DNA of 64,000 bases from Leclercia adecarboxylata (GTDB lineage Bacteria; Pseudomonadota; Gammaproteobacteria; Enterobacterales; Enterobacteriaceae), in assembly GCF_023639785.1 (NCBI RefSeq), contig NZ_CP098325.1, positions 3,782,001 to 3,846,000 on the forward strand, given 5' to 3'. The notes under the pieces were generated by a model that did not search any database, was not told the DNA's origin, and worked only from the letters and a program-made list of their open reading frames with translations. A program made the translations under genes and the position numbers. Every line of letters starts with the position of its first letter. Position 1 is the first letter of the stretch. Shown one piece after another: positions 1 through 9,584 of the stretch.

Positions 1-465
1 TTAGCGACACGCGAACTCCCCCTTACCGTTGCACATGCGGATACGCCCCCAGGAGGAGATGACGATCAGCCACTCGCCCGCCTGGCTTTGCAGCTTTATC
101 CTTCCGGCCCAGGCGGTATCCCGTAACCCATAAAACCCCAGCGCAGGCGTTAACTCGGTGATGCTGATATTTCCCCATTGCGGTATCAGCACGAAGGCGC
201 TGTCTGCCTGACACTCAGCCATGTCCGTCTTTAACAGGCACCACCGTTTCCCGTCCTGTTTGAGGGTAACGACATGGTCACGGTTATTGCGCCAGGCATC
301 ATTGCGTAGCACCACCAGATAATCCCGCACCTGCCGCGCCGTCTGCCATAGCTGCTGTTGCTGCTGCCAGCTCCGCCAGCCGTACAACCCTGCGGCGCTC
401 AGCGTCATGATGAGCGAGATGGCGATCAGCATTTCCATGAGGGTGAACCCTTTTGCCTTTTTCAT
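1..465 (-). CDS. ppdA: Prepilin peptidase-dependent protein A (type IV pilin-like)
   Basis: A 154-residue pseudopilin-like protein, probably inserted in the inner membrane and processed by a prepilin peptidase. The N-terminus reads MKKAKG/FTLMEM followed by a hydrophobic helix: this is the class III (type IV pilin) leader, with Gly at -1 and Glu at +5 of the mature protein. The C-terminal part has paired cysteines as in minor pilins. An in-frame upstream extension to about 603 exists, but it would bury the leader, so the start at 465 is preferred. In E. coli, ppdA is the first gene of ppdA-ppdB-ygdB-ppdC upstream of recC and follows thyA; the rest of that operon would lie beyond the left edge. 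The stop codon is at bases 1-3. The function in pilus or pseudopilus assembly is inferred from the family. Confidence 0.9.
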   Translation of the reverse strand: MKKAKGFTLMEMLIAISLIMTLSAAGLYGWRSWQQQQQLWQTARQVRDYLVVLRNDAWRNNRDHVVTLKQDGKRWCLLKTDMAECQADSAFVLIPQWGNISITELTPALGFYGLRDTAWAGRIKLQSQAGEWLIVISSWGRIRMCNGKGEFACR

Positions 466-603
466 GGCAGCAGTGTGCCGTGAGGGAAAAAGCAATTCGA
501 GGGGCATTTGGGTGATTTGCGAGGCGCTTTCCGCGCTTATTGAAGGGTTGCAACAGGTTGCAATTCCTACGGAAACAGGCTCGCAAAACGCGACAACAGG
601 CAT

Positions 604-630
604 AAAAAAACCGGCGCAGAAAGCGCCGGT
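604..630 (-). terminator. Rho-independent terminator after thyA
   Basis: Read on the minus strand, a GC-rich stem (ACCGGCGC/GCGCCGGT) is followed directly by seven T residues, just after the thyA stop codon. It would separate thyA from ppdA, although some read-through is possible. Confidence 0.8.
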
Positions 631-648
631 TGTGTCAGGATTGCCGCA

Positions 649-1443
649 TCAGATGGCGACAGGGGCTTTGATGCCCGGATGCGGGTCGTAACCTTCGATT
701 TCGAAATCTTCAAAGCGATAGTCGAAAATGGAGTCCGGCTTACGTTTGATAACCAGCTTCGGCAGTGCGCGCGGCTCGCGGGTCAGCTGCAGATGGGTCT
801 GCTCCATATGGTTGCTGTACAGGTGGGTATCCCCGCCGGTCCAGACAAAATCACCCACTTCGAGGTCACACTGCTGGGCCATCATATGCACCAGCAACGC
901 ATAGCTGGCGATGTTAAACGGCAGTCCGAGGAAAACATCGCAGGAACGCTGATAGAGCTGACAGGAGAGCTTGCCGTCCGCTACGTAGAACTGGAAAAAC
1001 GCGTGACACGGGGCCAGGGCCATTTTATCCAGTTCGCCCACGTTCCAGGCCGAGACAATAATACGGCGTGAATCGGGATCGTTTTTCAGCTGGTTCATCA
1101 CGGTGGTGATCTGGTCGATGTGGCGGCCGTCCGGCGTTGGCCAGGCGCGCCACTGTTTGCCGTACACCGGACCCAGGTCGCCGTTTTCGTCTGCCCATTC
1201 GTCCCAGATGGAGACATTGTTGTCACGCAGATAGGCAATATTGGTGTCGCCATTCAGGAACCAGAGCAGCTCATGAATAATTGAGCGTAAGTGGCAGCGC
1301 TTGGTTGTGACCAGCGGAAAACCTTCCTGCAGGTTGAAGCGCATTTGGTGACCAAAAATAGAGAGGGTACCGGTGCCGGTACGATCGTTTTTTGGCGTGC
1401 CCTCATCGAGCACTTTTTGCATCAGTTCAAGATACTGTTTCAT
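649..1443 (-). CDS. thyA: Thymidylate synthase
   Basis: Catalyses reductive methylation of dUMP to dTMP with 5,10-methylene-tetrahydrofolate, giving dihydrofolate; cytoplasmic homodimer essential for de novo dTMP supply. The 264-residue length equals that of E. coli ThyA. The active-site motif [10 protein letters not shown] carries the nucleophilic Cys near residue 146, and QLYQRSCD carries the phosphate-binding Arg. N-terminal [15 protein letters not shown] and C-terminal IKAPVAI are typical. The start lies 6 bp downstream of the lgt stop, the conserved lgt-thyA operon arrangement of enterobacteria. Nothing unusual is seen. Confidence 0.98.
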   Translation of the reverse strand: MKQYLELMQKVLDEGTPKNDRTGTGTLSIFGHQMRFNLQEGFPLVTTKRCHLRSIIHELLWFLNGDTNIAYLRDNNVSIWDEWADENGDLGPVYGKQWRAWPTPDGRHIDQITTVMNQLKNDPDSRRIIVSAWNVGELDKMALAPCHAFFQFYVADGKLSCQLYQRSCDVFLGLPFNIASYALLVHMMAQQCDLEVGDFVWTGGDTHLYSNHMEQTHLQLTREPRALPKLVIKRKPDSIFDYRFEDFEIEGYDPHPGIKAPVAI

Positions 1444-1449
1444 GATTCC

Positions 1450-2322
1450 TCAGGAGACCTGTTGCTGTGGACGACGGTACGCCCAGACCATCATTGCAAT
1501 ACCCGCGACGATCATCGGCACAGAGAGGATCTGCCCCATGCTGATGTACTGCACCCACGCACCGGTAAACTGCGCATCCGGCTGGCGGAAGAATTCAACG
1601 ATGATGCGGAACGCGCCATACCCAATCAGGAACAGGCCTGAAACGGAGCCCGTAGGACGTGGTTTACGGATGAACAGGTTCAGAATGATAAACAGCACTA
1701 CCCCTTCCAGCGCCATTTCATACAGCTGCGACATATGGCGCGGCAGGACGCCGTAAGTGTCGAAAATTGACTGCCATTCCGGGTGCGACGGCAGCAGCGC
1801 CAGATCTTCGGCACGGGACTGCGGGAACAGCATGGTGAAGGATACGCTCGGATCGACACGGCCCCACAGCTCGCCGTTGATGAAGTTACCGAGACGACCG
1901 GCACCCAGACCAAACGGGATCAGCGGCGCGATAAAGTCAGCAACCTGGAAGAAGCTGCGTTTGGTGCGTTTCGCGAAGATGACCATCACAAGGATGACGC
2001 CAATCAGACCGCCGTGGAAGGACATCCCGCCGTCCCAGACGCGGAACAGATAGAGCGGATCGCTCAGGAAGACCGGGAAGTTGTAAAACAGCACATAGCC
2101 GATACGACCACCGAGGAAAACGCCGAGGAAGCCGGCATACAGCAGGTTTTCCACTTCGTCTTTGGTCCAGCCGCTGCCAGGACGTTTAGCGCGACGGCCA
2201 GCCAGCCACATGGCAAAGACGAAACCAACAAGATACATCAGTCCGTACCAGTGAAGCGCAACGGGTCCTACTGAGAAAATGACCGGATCAAACTCCGGAA
2301 AATGCAGATAGCCACTGTTCAT
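1450..2322 (-). CDS. lgt: Prolipoprotein diacylglyceryl transferase
   Basis: Integral inner-membrane enzyme that transfers diacylglyceryl from phosphatidylglycerol to the lipobox cysteine of prolipoproteins, the first step of lipoprotein maturation. The 290-residue protein has about seven hydrophobic segments, the FHGGLIG motif with the essential His, and the Lgt signature [16 protein letters not shown] around residues 140-155 with its essential Arg. The start [13 protein letters not shown] matches the family N-terminus. It is first in lgt-thyA. Likely substrates encoded in this window include YgdR, ActS and the lipoprotein at 42.1 kb. Confidence 0.98.
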   Translation of the reverse strand: MNSGYLHFPEFDPVIFSVGPVALHWYGLMYLVGFVFAMWLAGRRAKRPGSGWTKDEVENLLYAGFLGVFLGGRIGYVLFYNFPVFLSDPLYLFRVWDGGMSFHGGLIGVILVMVIFAKRTKRSFFQVADFIAPLIPFGLGAGRLGNFINGELWGRVDPSVSFTMLFPQSRAEDLALLPSHPEWQSIFDTYGVLPRHMSQLYEMALEGVVLFIILNLFIRKPRPTGSVSGLFLIGYGAFRIIVEFFRQPDAQFTGAWVQYISMGQILSVPMIVAGIAMMVWAYRRPQQQVS

Positions 2323-2470
2323 CTGTCACCACAAGATGTTGTTATTCCGCTGAAAGTGGACAGCGGTAGGGAAGCGCGCAGAGGAATACCCTGCGCTCCA
2401 AAGTTGCGAATCATAGCACAAGCGAGCGTGGAGGTTGCGCCCGAGATGTAAAAGATGTGTATAGGGGTTT

Positions 2471-2500
2471 GTATCCCTCTGCCCGGAGGTCGAGGGATAC
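2471..2500. repeat. Perfect inverted repeat between ptsP and lgt
   Basis: Nine-base arms GTATCCCTC/GAGGGATAC surround a 12-base loop just after the ptsP stop. It would form a stem-loop in ptsP transcripts. There is no U-tract, so it may be an mRNA 3'-end stabiliser or an inefficient terminator rather than a classical terminator. Confidence 0.55.
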
Positions 2501-2507
2501 CCGAGGC

Positions 2508-4754
2508 TTAACGCCCGCCGCGGATCAGCCCGCCCATGCCGCGACGTTCCATAAAGGCCGCCACCTGATGACGCACCTCCGTCGCCAGTTGTGCTTCAAG
2601 GCTGCGCTGCGCCAGCTGCCGGGCCTCTTCATAGTCAATATGGCGTAGCAGATACTTCACGCGGGCCACAGAACGGCCGTTCATGGAGAGATGACGGAAG
2701 CCGAGGCCAATCAGGATCGCCACACACATGGAGTCACCGGCCATCTCGCCGCATAAACGCAGATCGATACCGCTCGCCTCCGCCTCACGGGCAATCATCG
2801 CCAGCGCACGCAGCATCGCCGGATGCAGACTGTCGTAAATGCTCGCCACCCGGGTGTTGTTGCGATCGACCGCCAGCATGTACTGGGTGAGGTCGTTGGT
2901 ACCCACCGAAACAAAGTCGACGCGAGCAGCCAGTTGGGGAAGCATAAAGACCATCGACGGAACTTCCAGCATCACGCCGATGCGCGGTTTCGGTATTTCG
3001 TAGCCGATCATCTCCTCGACTTCCCGCCCGGCACGTTCAATCAGACGACGGGCCTCATCGATCTCATCAATGCTGGTGACCATCGGCAGCAGGATACTGA
3101 GATTGCCCGTCGCCGCATTCGCACGCAGCATGGCGCGCACCTGGATCAGGAAGATCTCCGGCTGATCCAGGGTGATGCGGATCCCACGCCAGCCCAGGCA
3201 CGGGTTCTCTTCGCTGATGGGCATATAGGGCAACTGTTTATCCGCGCCAACGTCCAGGGTACGCAACGTCACCGGTTTGTCGTTAAACATCTGCAACATG
3301 CCCTGATACTGCGCAACCTGCTCCTCCTCAGAGGGGAAGCCGCTTTGCAGCATGAACGGGATCTCCGTGCGATACAGACCGATGCCATCGATACGGCTGC
3401 CGAGCTTCTCTTCATGTTCCGGACTTAACCCGGCATTGAGCATCACCTTGATCCGCTCACCGCTTTTCAGGGCGGCGGGCTGGTTAACGTCATCTTCCGC
3501 CAGGCGGCTCAGCTCGTTCTCTTCGCTGATAAGCTTTTGATATTCTTGCAGCAGCACCGGTTCAGGATCGACCAGCAGCTCGCCGCGATAGCCGTCAACC
3601 ACCAGCGTTCGCCGGTGCAGCGCAGAGGGCTGAATATCGGCGCCCATCACGGTCGGGATACCGAGCGCGCGCACCATAATGGCGGCATGGGAGTTAGCGG
3701 CACCATCGCGGACGACGATCCCGGCCAGCCTGTCCTGCGGTAATTCCGCGAGCGTTGTCGCAGAGAGCTCATCCGCTACCAGCACAAAGCGCGGCGGCCA
3801 GGTATTGGCTCCCTGGATGGTGTCATCAAGATGGAACAGCAGGCGCTGGCCCAGAGTGCGAAGATCTCCGGCACGCTCCTTCAGATAGCCATCGGTCAGG
3901 GCGGCAAACTGTTCGGCGAATTTTTCGATGATCTTTTTGACCGCCCACTCTGCCACGGAGCCACGGTCGACCTCGTCAAACAGTTCCCGACGCAGTCGGG
4001 CATCGGACAGCAGATGCGAGTAGAGATCGAAGATCGCCGCCGTCTCTTTTTGCGCACCGGCAGCAAAGCGCTTGCTGTAGCGACGAAATTCATTGGCGGC
4101 CTCTTCCAGCGCGCCGGTAAGGCGTTCGCGCTCAAGGGCAGTATCCAGCGTTGAGGCTTCGTAAACCTGCTCCATCAGCGGCAGCGTGGCGTCCATCCAC
4201 CCTTCTGCGATCGCCACACCCGGTGAGGCCGGTAAGGCGCGGATGCGCGTCTGCCGGTACTGACCAAAGAGCGCAGCAAGCTGAGACTGAGAGAGGATCG
4301 CCGCCATTTGCGTGGCCAGCGTCACGAGGAATGACTCTTCGCTTTCGTCGTACTGACGCAGTTCGCGCTGCTGGACAACCAGCACGCCCAGCAGTTGACG
4401 GCGCTGGATGATCGGCACGCCGAGGAAGGCGCGGAAGCGCTCCTCTTTTACCGAGGGGATATATTTGAAGCTGGGGTGTTTTTGCGCATCGGCAAGGTTG
4501 ATAGGTTCAGCCAGACGCCCGACCAGACCCACAACGCCTTCATCAAACGCCAGCGCAACGGTACGGCCACGCGGTTTTTTTAATCCGCGCGTGGCCATAA
4601 GGTAGTAGCACCTGCGGTCGTGGTCGGCCAGATAGACCGAACATACCTCGGTTTCCATCGCAAGGCAGATATCCGTGACCAGAATATCCAGCGCCTCGTT
4701 GAGCCGCGGGGCACTGGCCACCTTCTCGACTATTTCGCGCAGGCGGGTGAGCAT
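2508..4754 (-). CDS. ptsP: PTS-Ntr phosphoenolpyruvate-protein phosphotransferase (EI-Ntr)
   Basis: First enzyme of the nitrogen-related PTS: autophosphorylates from phosphoenolpyruvate and passes phosphate to NPr, then EIIA-Ntr, a regulatory rather than transport chain. The 748 residues comprise an N-terminal GAF domain (about 1-165) fused to an enzyme I-like part. The phospho-histidine motif GAANSHAAIMVRALG lies near residue 356. The C-terminal PEP-binding domain includes GIGLYRTEIPF and DFVSVGTNDLTQYML; the catalytic Cys lies in LRLCGEMAG. It follows rppH by 12 bp, the conserved rppH-ptsP operon. In enterobacteria glutamine and 2-oxoglutarate are sensed through the GAF domain. Confidence 0.97.
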   Translation of the reverse strand: MLTRLREIVEKVASAPRLNEALDILVTDICLAMETEVCSVYLADHDRRCYYLMATRGLKKPRGRTVALAFDEGVVGLVGRLAEPINLADAQKHPSFKYIPSVKEERFRAFLGVPIIQRRQLLGVLVVQQRELRQYDESEESFLVTLATQMAAILSQSQLAALFGQYRQTRIRALPASPGVAIAEGWMDATLPLMEQVYEASTLDTALERERLTGALEEAANEFRRYSKRFAAGAQKETAAIFDLYSHLLSDARLRRELFDEVDRGSVAEWAVKKIIEKFAEQFAALTDGYLKERAGDLRTLGQRLLFHLDDTIQGANTWPPRFVLVADELSATTLAELPQDRLAGIVVRDGAANSHAAIMVRALGIPTVMGADIQPSALHRRTLVVDGYRGELLVDPEPVLLQEYQKLISEENELSRLAEDDVNQPAALKSGERIKVMLNAGLSPEHEEKLGSRIDGIGLYRTEIPFMLQSGFPSEEEQVAQYQGMLQMFNDKPVTLRTLDVGADKQLPYMPISEENPCLGWRGIRITLDQPEIFLIQVRAMLRANAATGNLSILLPMVTSIDEIDEARRLIERAGREVEEMIGYEIPKPRIGVMLEVPSMVFMLPQLAARVDFVSVGTNDLTQYMLAVDRNNTRVASIYDSLHPAMLRALAMIAREAEASGIDLRLCGEMAGDSMCVAILIGLGFRHLSMNGRSVARVKYLLRHIDYEEARQLAQRSLEAQLATEVRHQVAAFMERRGMGGLIRGGR

Positions 4755-4766
4755 AATGTGCGTAGC

Positions 4767-5297
4767 TTAACCTCTTTTACGTCGCCAGGCAGGTGCGCTC
4801 TGCGGCTTAGGAGGAGCCTCCTGAAGCATCATTACGGCACTTGCGAACTCTTTCATTACCCTTCGGTAAACATCGCGCTTAAATGACACGACCTGACGAA
4901 CGGGATACCAGTAGCTGACCCAGCGCCAGCCATCGAACTCCGGCGTGCTGCTGGTTTGCATATTGATATCCGCATCGCTGCTCACCAATTGCAGGAGAAA
5001 CCATTTCTGTTTCTGGCCGATACATACCGGCTTTGTGTCCCAACGCACCAAACGCTTCGGTAACTTGTAACGCAACCAGTTGCGGGTCGAAGCCAGAATG
5101 CGGACATCCTTGCGGCTTAAGCCAACTTCTTCGAACAGCTCCCGATACATCGCTTGCTCTGCGGACTCTCCAGGGTTAATCCCACCTTGGGGAAATTGCC
5201 AGGAGTGCTGACCATATCGCCGGGCCCACATAACCTGCCCCTGGCGATTACAAATTACGATACCTACATTCGGGCGGTAGCCATCGTCATCAATCAC
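4767..5297 (-). CDS. rppH: RNA pyrophosphohydrolase
   Basis: Nudix hydrolase that removes pyrophosphate from the 5' end of mRNA and so triggers RNase E-dependent decay. The 176-residue length matches E. coli RppH (NudH/YgdP). The Nudix box runs from [11 protein letters not shown] to RELFEEVGL at about residues 38-60. The start codon is GTG at 5297, and the N-terminus [14 protein letters not shown] is the conserved one. The basic tail ending RRKRG is also conserved. It is the first gene of rppH-ptsP; its promoter must lie in or next to the DnaA-box region upstream. Confidence 0.97.
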   Translation of the reverse strand: MIDDDGYRPNVGIVICNRQGQVMWARRYGQHSWQFPQGGINPGESAEQAMYRELFEEVGLSRKDVRILASTRNWLRYKLPKRLVRWDTKPVCIGQKQKWFLLQLVSSDADINMQTSSTPEFDGWRWVSYWYPVRQVVSFKRDVYRRVMKEFASAVMMLQEAPPKPQSAPAWRRKRG

Positions 5298-5453
5298 CGG
5301 ACTACCCCAAAACTAAACCTTATATATGAACGATTGTTTCACACTCCAGAGAGGCGGTAAACCACTCTCTTTGTGGCCTGGAGCCGAATAACATTTGAAT
5401 AACTCACAATTATCATCAGAGTTATAAACAGATGAGCGCTCAAAAGGGCAATT

Positions 5454-5792
5454 TTATTCACTTTTTCTGTGGATAGAGTTGTGAAGAAGTGTGGAATTAC
5501 CGATGGACAACCCAGATCACTCTGAATATTGCAGAGATTGACGTTTTTTACAACCCTCTATATTTCATGCAGTTAAATTATGAATTATGTGAAACACAGA
5601 GCATAGTGTGATGCAGGTCACCCCAAAGATCTCCGCACTGATGAAAGATCGAGCAACGTTGGTTTTATCCACAGATTGTGCCAATAAGTTAGGCACATTT
5701 TGTCTGATTTTTCGATTTTCGTCCCACGTCAAGGCTGTAAATGGAAACAGTAGTAGGGGTTATTCCCAGTTATCCCATTTTTCTGTGGATAA
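5454..5792. promoter_or_regulatory. DARS2: Cluster of DnaA boxes at the DARS2 position (rppH-mutH intergenic)
   Basis: The 685-bp rppH-mutH gap has no credible gene but several DnaA 9-mers (consensus TTATNCACA). Two are perfect: TTATCCACA at 5665-5673 (plus) and the same box on the minus strand at 5784-5792. One-mismatch boxes lie at 5468-5476 (minus; CTATCCACA), 5454-5462 (TTATTCACT) and 5760-5768 (TTATTCCCA). In E. coli the DnaA-reactivating sequence DARS2, which regenerates ATP-DnaA with IHF and Fis, lies in this mutH-rppH interval. The assignment rests on position and boxes. IHF and Fis sites were not resolved by eye. Promoters for rppH and mutH must share the region. Confidence 0.65.
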
Positions 5793-5982
5793 CTGGGTGT
5801 AAGATCCTGTTCATTGTCAGTGACCAGATTTGGACAACCTGGATATCCCCCTGACAGCACGGCAAAAAAACGGCATAAAAATACATATAAATCATTCACC
5901 TGGCACATACAAAAAGAAAAAGATAAACTCTCCCTGTGCGGTGGAAAACCACTGCTCATTTTTTAACCAAAAGGCAATAATC

Positions 5983-6675
5983 ATGTATTCCCTCGTTCCC
6001 CTGACTTCTCCCCCGGCATCCGAAGCGGTGTTATTGCAACAGGCGCAGCGCCTGGCGGGATATTCGCTGGGTGAACTCGCCGCGCTGGCTGGCCTGCCTG
6101 TTCCACCCGATCTCAAGCGTGATAAAGGATGGACAGGCGTGTTGCTGGAGCTATGGCTGGGGGCCAGCGCGGGCAGCAAGCCTGAACAGGATTTTGCCGC
6201 GCTGGGGGTCGAGCTGAAGACCATTCCCATCGACAGCGCGGGCCGTCCGCTGGAGACGACGTTTGTCTGCGTGGCACCCTTAACCGGCAATACGGGCATC
6301 ACCTGGGAGAGCAGCCACGTGCGGCATAAGCTCAAACGCGTACTATGGATCCCGGTTGAGGGCGATCGTGCGATCCCGCTGGCCGATCGTCGCGTGGGAG
6401 CACCCTTGATCTGGAGCCCAAGCGAGGAGGAAGATCGTCAGTTGCGTCTGGACTGGGAAGAGTTGATGGACATGATCGTCCTGGGCCAGGTTGAGCGGAT
6501 CACCGCCCGTCACGGCGAAGTGCTTCAGCTTCGGCCAAAAGCCGCCAACAGCAAAGCGCTCACCGAGGCCATCGGCGCGCGTGGCGAACCGATCCTGACA
6601 TTACCCCGGGGCTTTTATTTGAAAAAGAACTTCACTGGCGCATTGCTGGCACGTCACTTTTTACTGAATTCGTGA
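5983..6675 (+). CDS. mutH: DNA mismatch repair endonuclease MutH
   Basis: Nicks the unmethylated strand at hemimethylated GATC sites when activated by MutL, directing methyl-directed mismatch repair. The 230-residue product has the catalytic Asp and the ExK pair in [15 protein letters not shown] (about residues 69-83), as in the type II restriction-like fold. An in-frame extension back to 5830 lacks a ribosome-binding site and family similarity. ATG at 5983, preceded by AAGG and giving [15 protein letters not shown], is chosen. The gene lies downstream of the DnaA-box cluster. In E. coli the next gene is ygdQ, which is absent here. Confidence 0.97.
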   Translation: MYSLVPLTSPPASEAVLLQQAQRLAGYSLGELAALAGLPVPPDLKRDKGWTGVLLELWLGASAGSKPEQDFAALGVELKTIPIDSAGRPLETTFVCVAPLTGNTGITWESSHVRHKLKRVLWIPVEGDRAIPLADRRVGAPLIWSPSEEEDRQLRLDWEELMDMIVLGQVERITARHGEVLQLRPKAANSKALTEAIGARGEPILTLPRGFYLKKNFTGALLARHFLLNS

Positions 6676-6804
6676 CTTTTTATACGGAATCTTGCCGTTT
6701 ATCACATATTTGCCTGTTTTTTCAGATTTCACCGCTTTCAGAAAACCCTCTGCGGAGTTATTACTAGACTAAGATGAGATACGAGCCAGGTGGAGGTCAT
6801 AAAG

Positions 6805-7023
6805 ATGAAAAAATGGGCAGTAATAATCTCGGCTGTTGGTTTAGCGTTTGCCGTTTCAGGTTGTAGCAGTGATTACGTCATGGCGACAAAAGATGGTCGC
6901 ATGATCCTGACCGACGGCAAACCCGAAGTCGACGACGATACCGGTCTGGTCAGCTACCGCGATCAGCAGGGTAACAATATGCAGATTAACCGCGACGAAG
7001 TTTCACAGATTATCGAAAGATAA
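6805..7023 (+). CDS. ygdR: Small DUF903-family lipoprotein YgdR
   Basis: A 72-residue predicted lipoprotein with signal peptide [19 protein letters not shown] and lipobox VSGC; the acylated Cys is followed by [11 protein letters not shown]. The rest is the DUF903 domain (YgdI/YgdR family), a small beta-rich fold of unknown function. A GTG at 6790 is in frame, but it overlaps the AGGTGGAGGT ribosome-binding site, so ATG at 6805 is the start. It stands alone between mutH and tas, with its own terminator downstream. Localisation to the envelope follows from the lipobox; no function is known. Confidence 0.93.
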   Translation: MKKWAVIISAVGLAFAVSGCSSDYVMATKDGRMILTDGKPEVDDDTGLVSYRDQQGNNMQINRDEVSQIIER

Positions 7024-7028
7024 TGATA

Positions 7029-7061
7029 AAGGTCAGCAGCTTGCTGGCCTTTTGATTTTTT
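7029..7061 (+). terminator. Rho-independent terminator after ygdR
   Basis: A stem of GGTCAGCA and TGCTGGCC with a short AGCT-type loop is followed by TTTTGATTTTTT, immediately after the ygdR stop. Confidence 0.85.
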
Positions 7062-7139
7062 GCTTCCCCTCTGTCATGTTTATAGTCCTTTGTCGGGAGT
7101 TTCCTGGCGCAAATAACATGTCAAATAAGGAAGCCGGCT

Positions 7140-8180
7140 ATGCATTATCACCGTATCCCCCATAGCGCTCTTGAGATAAGCCAACTGGGGTTGGGCACGA
7201 TGACATTTGGTGAACAAAATAGCGAAGCCGATGCCCATGCACAACTCGATTACGCCGTCAGCCAGGGCATTAACCTGATTGACGTGGCAGAGATGTACCC
7301 GGTCCCCCCGCGTCCGGAAACCCAGGGATTAACCGAAACCTACGTCGGCAACTGGCTGGCAAAACGCGGTAACCGCGAAAAGCTGGTTGTGGCCTCCAAG
7401 GTGAGCGGGCCCTCCCGCAATAACGACAGCGGCATTCGCCCGAATCAGGTCCTCGATCGTAAAAACATCCGCGCCGCGCTGGATGCCAGCCTGACGCGTC
7501 TGCAGACCGATTACCTCGACCTTTATCAGGTTCACTGGCCGCAGCGCGCGACAAACTGCTTTGGCAAGCTGGGCTACAGCTGGAGCGACAGCGCGCCCGT
7601 CGTCACGCTGCTGGAAACCCTGGAAGCATTAACCGAATGCCAGCGCGCGGGCAAAATCCGCTACATCGGCGTCTCTAACGAAACGGCGTTTGGCGTGATG
7701 CGCTACCTGCATCTGGCGGACAAGCACGACCTGCCGCGCATCGTCACCATTCAGAACCCGTACAGCCTGCTGAACCGCAGCTATGAGGTGGGTCTGGCGG
7801 AAGTAAGCCAGTATGAGGGCGTTGAGCTGCTGGCGTACTCCTGCCTCGGGTTTGGCACCCTGACCGGTAAGTATCTTAACGGTGCAAAACCGGCGGGCGC
7901 GCGTAATACCCTGTTCAGCCGCTTCACCCGATACAGCGGTGAGCAGACGCAGAAAGCAGTGGCGGCGTATGTGGATATCGCAAAACGTCACGGGCTCGAT
8001 CCGGCTCAGATGGCGCTGTCGTTTGTACGCCGCCAGCCGTTTGTTGCCAGCACCCTGCTGGGCGCGACCACCATGGAGCAGCTGAAAACCAACGTTGAAA
8101 GCTTCCACCTTGAGTTAAGCGAAGAGGTGTTAGCGGAGATTGAAGCGGTGCATCAGGTGTATACCTACCCGGCCCCCTAG
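7140..8180 (+). CDS. tas: NADP(H)-dependent aldo-keto reductase Tas
   Basis: Member of the aldo-keto reductase superfamily, a cytoplasmic NADPH-dependent carbonyl reductase. E. coli Tas can suppress tyrosine auxotrophy under starvation; its natural substrate is unsettled. The 346 residues form a TIM barrel with the catalytic set in LIDVAEMYP (Asp and Tyr), VVASKVSG (Lys) and YQVHWP (His). The N-terminus MHYHRIPHSALEIS matches the family and is preceded by an AAGGAAG ribosome-binding site. It is convergent with lplT and followed by a terminator and repeats. Nothing odd is seen. Confidence 0.95.
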   Translation: MHYHRIPHSALEISQLGLGTMTFGEQNSEADAHAQLDYAVSQGINLIDVAEMYPVPPRPETQGLTETYVGNWLAKRGNREKLVVASKVSGPSRNNDSGIRPNQVLDRKNIRAALDASLTRLQTDYLDLYQVHWPQRATNCFGKLGYSWSDSAPVVTLLETLEALTECQRAGKIRYIGVSNETAFGVMRYLHLADKHDLPRIVTIQNPYSLLNRSYEVGLAEVSQYEGVELLAYSCLGFGTLTGKYLNGAKPAGARNTLFSRFTRYSGEQTQKAVAAYVDIAKRHGLDPAQMALSFVRRQPFVASTLLGATTMEQLKTNVESFHLELSEEVLAEIEAVHQVYTYPAP

Positions 8181-8187
8181 TAAAAGC

Positions 8188-8214
8188 AAAAAGGCAACGA
8201 CAGTTGCCTTTTTT
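8188..8214 (+). terminator. Rho-independent terminator after tas
   Basis: The hairpin AAGGCAAC-GACA-GTTGCCTT is followed by four more T residues, a few bases after the tas stop. The A-rich left flank lets it work in both directions. Confidence 0.85.
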
Positions 8215-8224
8215 GGTGTTTGCA

Positions 8225-8257
8225 CCCTCTCCCTGTGGGAGAGGGTCGGGGTGAGGG
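8225..8257. repeat. 33-bp GC-rich hairpin repeat unit (copy A)
   Basis: A short hairpin CCCTCTCCC-TGT-GGGAGAGGG is followed by TCGGGGTGAGGG. An inverted near-identical copy occurs at 28282-28314, and part of the unit recurs near 28350-28370. It is a non-coding dispersed repeat, in this window always next to REP elements and gene ends. Confidence 0.7.
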
Positions 8258-8301
8258 CATCAGGCCGCACCGTTTTTAAATCGCTCAGGCACCGCCTGAT
8301 T

Positions 8302-8387
8302 GCCCGGCGGCGCTTCGCTTGAACGGGCCTACAAGGACAAAGGCGGGGTGTTGCAGGCCGGGTAAAGCGTAGCCGCCACCCGGCACT
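8302..8387. repeat. REP pair (BIME) between tas and lplT
   Basis: Two REP-type palindromic units in opposite orientation lie between the convergent tas and lplT genes. The first includes GCCCGGCGGCGCTTCGCTT and the second includes GCCGCCACCCGGC. Such elements can bind gyrase or IHF and protect mRNA 3' ends. Confidence 0.8.
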
Positions 8388-8390
8388 GCA

Positions 8391-9584
8391 TCACCGCCGA
8401 CGCTGCCACATCCACAGCGCCGCAATCGCCAGCGCGAACAGGCCGCCGAACCCGACGCCAATGCCCACCACCGGCACACCCACTTTTACCGCCAGCGAGT
8501 AAAGCCCGAGCATCAGCAGCATGGCGGCATTTTCGCCGAGGTTTTGCACCGCAATGGCGTTCCCTGCCCCGACGGTCTGCTTCCCGCGCTCCTGCAGCAA
8601 TGCATTCAGCGGTACCACAAAGAAGCCCCCGCAGATCCCCATCAGGAACAGCAGCGCATAGGCCGGCAACAGCGCATGTTGCAGGGCGAAAATCAGCACC
8701 ACCACGCCAATCAGGATCCCGGCGGGCATGCAGCGGGCAACGGTTTGCAGCGTCACCAGTTTTGCCGCCGCTCCCGCGCCCAACACGATCCCCACCGCCA
8801 CCATGGCGTTGAGATAGGTTGGCGTGGCGTTATCGGTGATGCCCAGCGCCGTGGGGACCCACAGCACCAGCAGGAAGCGCAGCGTCACCCCCGCCCCCCA
8901 GAACATGCTGGTCCCCAGCAGCGAGAAGCGGGTTTCGCCGTTGTGCCACAGCACACGGCAGGCGTTGAAGAAGCTGGCTGTCATTGGCGTAAAGCGCCAG
9001 GACTGCCCCGGACGCGCCGCTGGCAGTTTCGGGATAAACAGGTTGGCGATCACCGCCCCGGCATACACCACGGCGCAGACGCCCAGCGCCGCCAGCACGT
9101 GCCAGTCGGCCAGCACGCCGCCCGCCATCGAGCCCAGCAGGATCGCCGCAATGGTTGAGGCCTCCATCAGCCCGTTAGCTTTAACCAGCTTATCCCCTGT
9201 AGTGAGTTCCCCGAGGATGCCGTACTTGGCCGGGGAGTAGGAGGCTGCCCCGATCCCCACCAGCGTATAGCCAATGAACGGATTGACGCCAAAGCAGATA
9301 CTGGCCGCCCCCAGCAGTTTCAGGCTGTTGGCAAACATCATCACCCGCCCTTTGGCGAAGCTATCCGCCACCTGACCGACAAAGGGGGCAAAAATGATGT
9401 AAGCGCCCACAAACACCATCTGCAGGATCGGCTGGCTCCAGTCCGGGTAAAACTGCGATTTCAGCAGCGCCAGAGTGGCAAACAGCAACGCGTTATCACC
9501 AAAGGCAGAAAGGAACTGGGCGGCGATCACCGCCATCATCCCTCTCGACCAGATGGAGGTGTTAGTGGGTACTGACTCACTCAT
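8391..9584 (-). CDS. lplT: Lysophospholipid transporter LplT
   Basis: Inner-membrane MFS-type flippase that moves lysophosphatidylethanolamine and other lysophospholipids to the cytoplasmic face for re-acylation by Aas. The 397-residue protein has about 12 hydrophobic helices from residue 15 on and starts [19 protein letters not shown], the E. coli-like N-terminus. A longer in-frame form starting at 9719 would run deep into aas and is not supported. The start codon overlaps the aas 3' end by 8 bp, so translation is probably coupled. REP elements follow its stop. Confidence 0.96.
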   Translation of the reverse strand: MSESVPTNTSIWSRGMMAVIAAQFLSAFGDNALLFATLALLKSQFYPDWSQPILQMVFVGAYIIFAPFVGQVADSFAKGRVMMFANSLKLLGAASICFGVNPFIGYTLVGIGAASYSPAKYGILGELTTGDKLVKANGLMEASTIAAILLGSMAGGVLADWHVLAALGVCAVVYAGAVIANLFIPKLPAARPGQSWRFTPMTASFFNACRVLWHNGETRFSLLGTSMFWGAGVTLRFLLVLWVPTALGITDNATPTYLNAMVAVGIVLGAGAAAKLVTLQTVARCMPAGILIGVVVLIFALQHALLPAYALLFLMGICGGFFVVPLNALLQERGKQTVGAGNAIAVQNLGENAAMLLMLGLYSLAVKVGVPVVGIGVGFGGLFALAIAALWMWQRRR

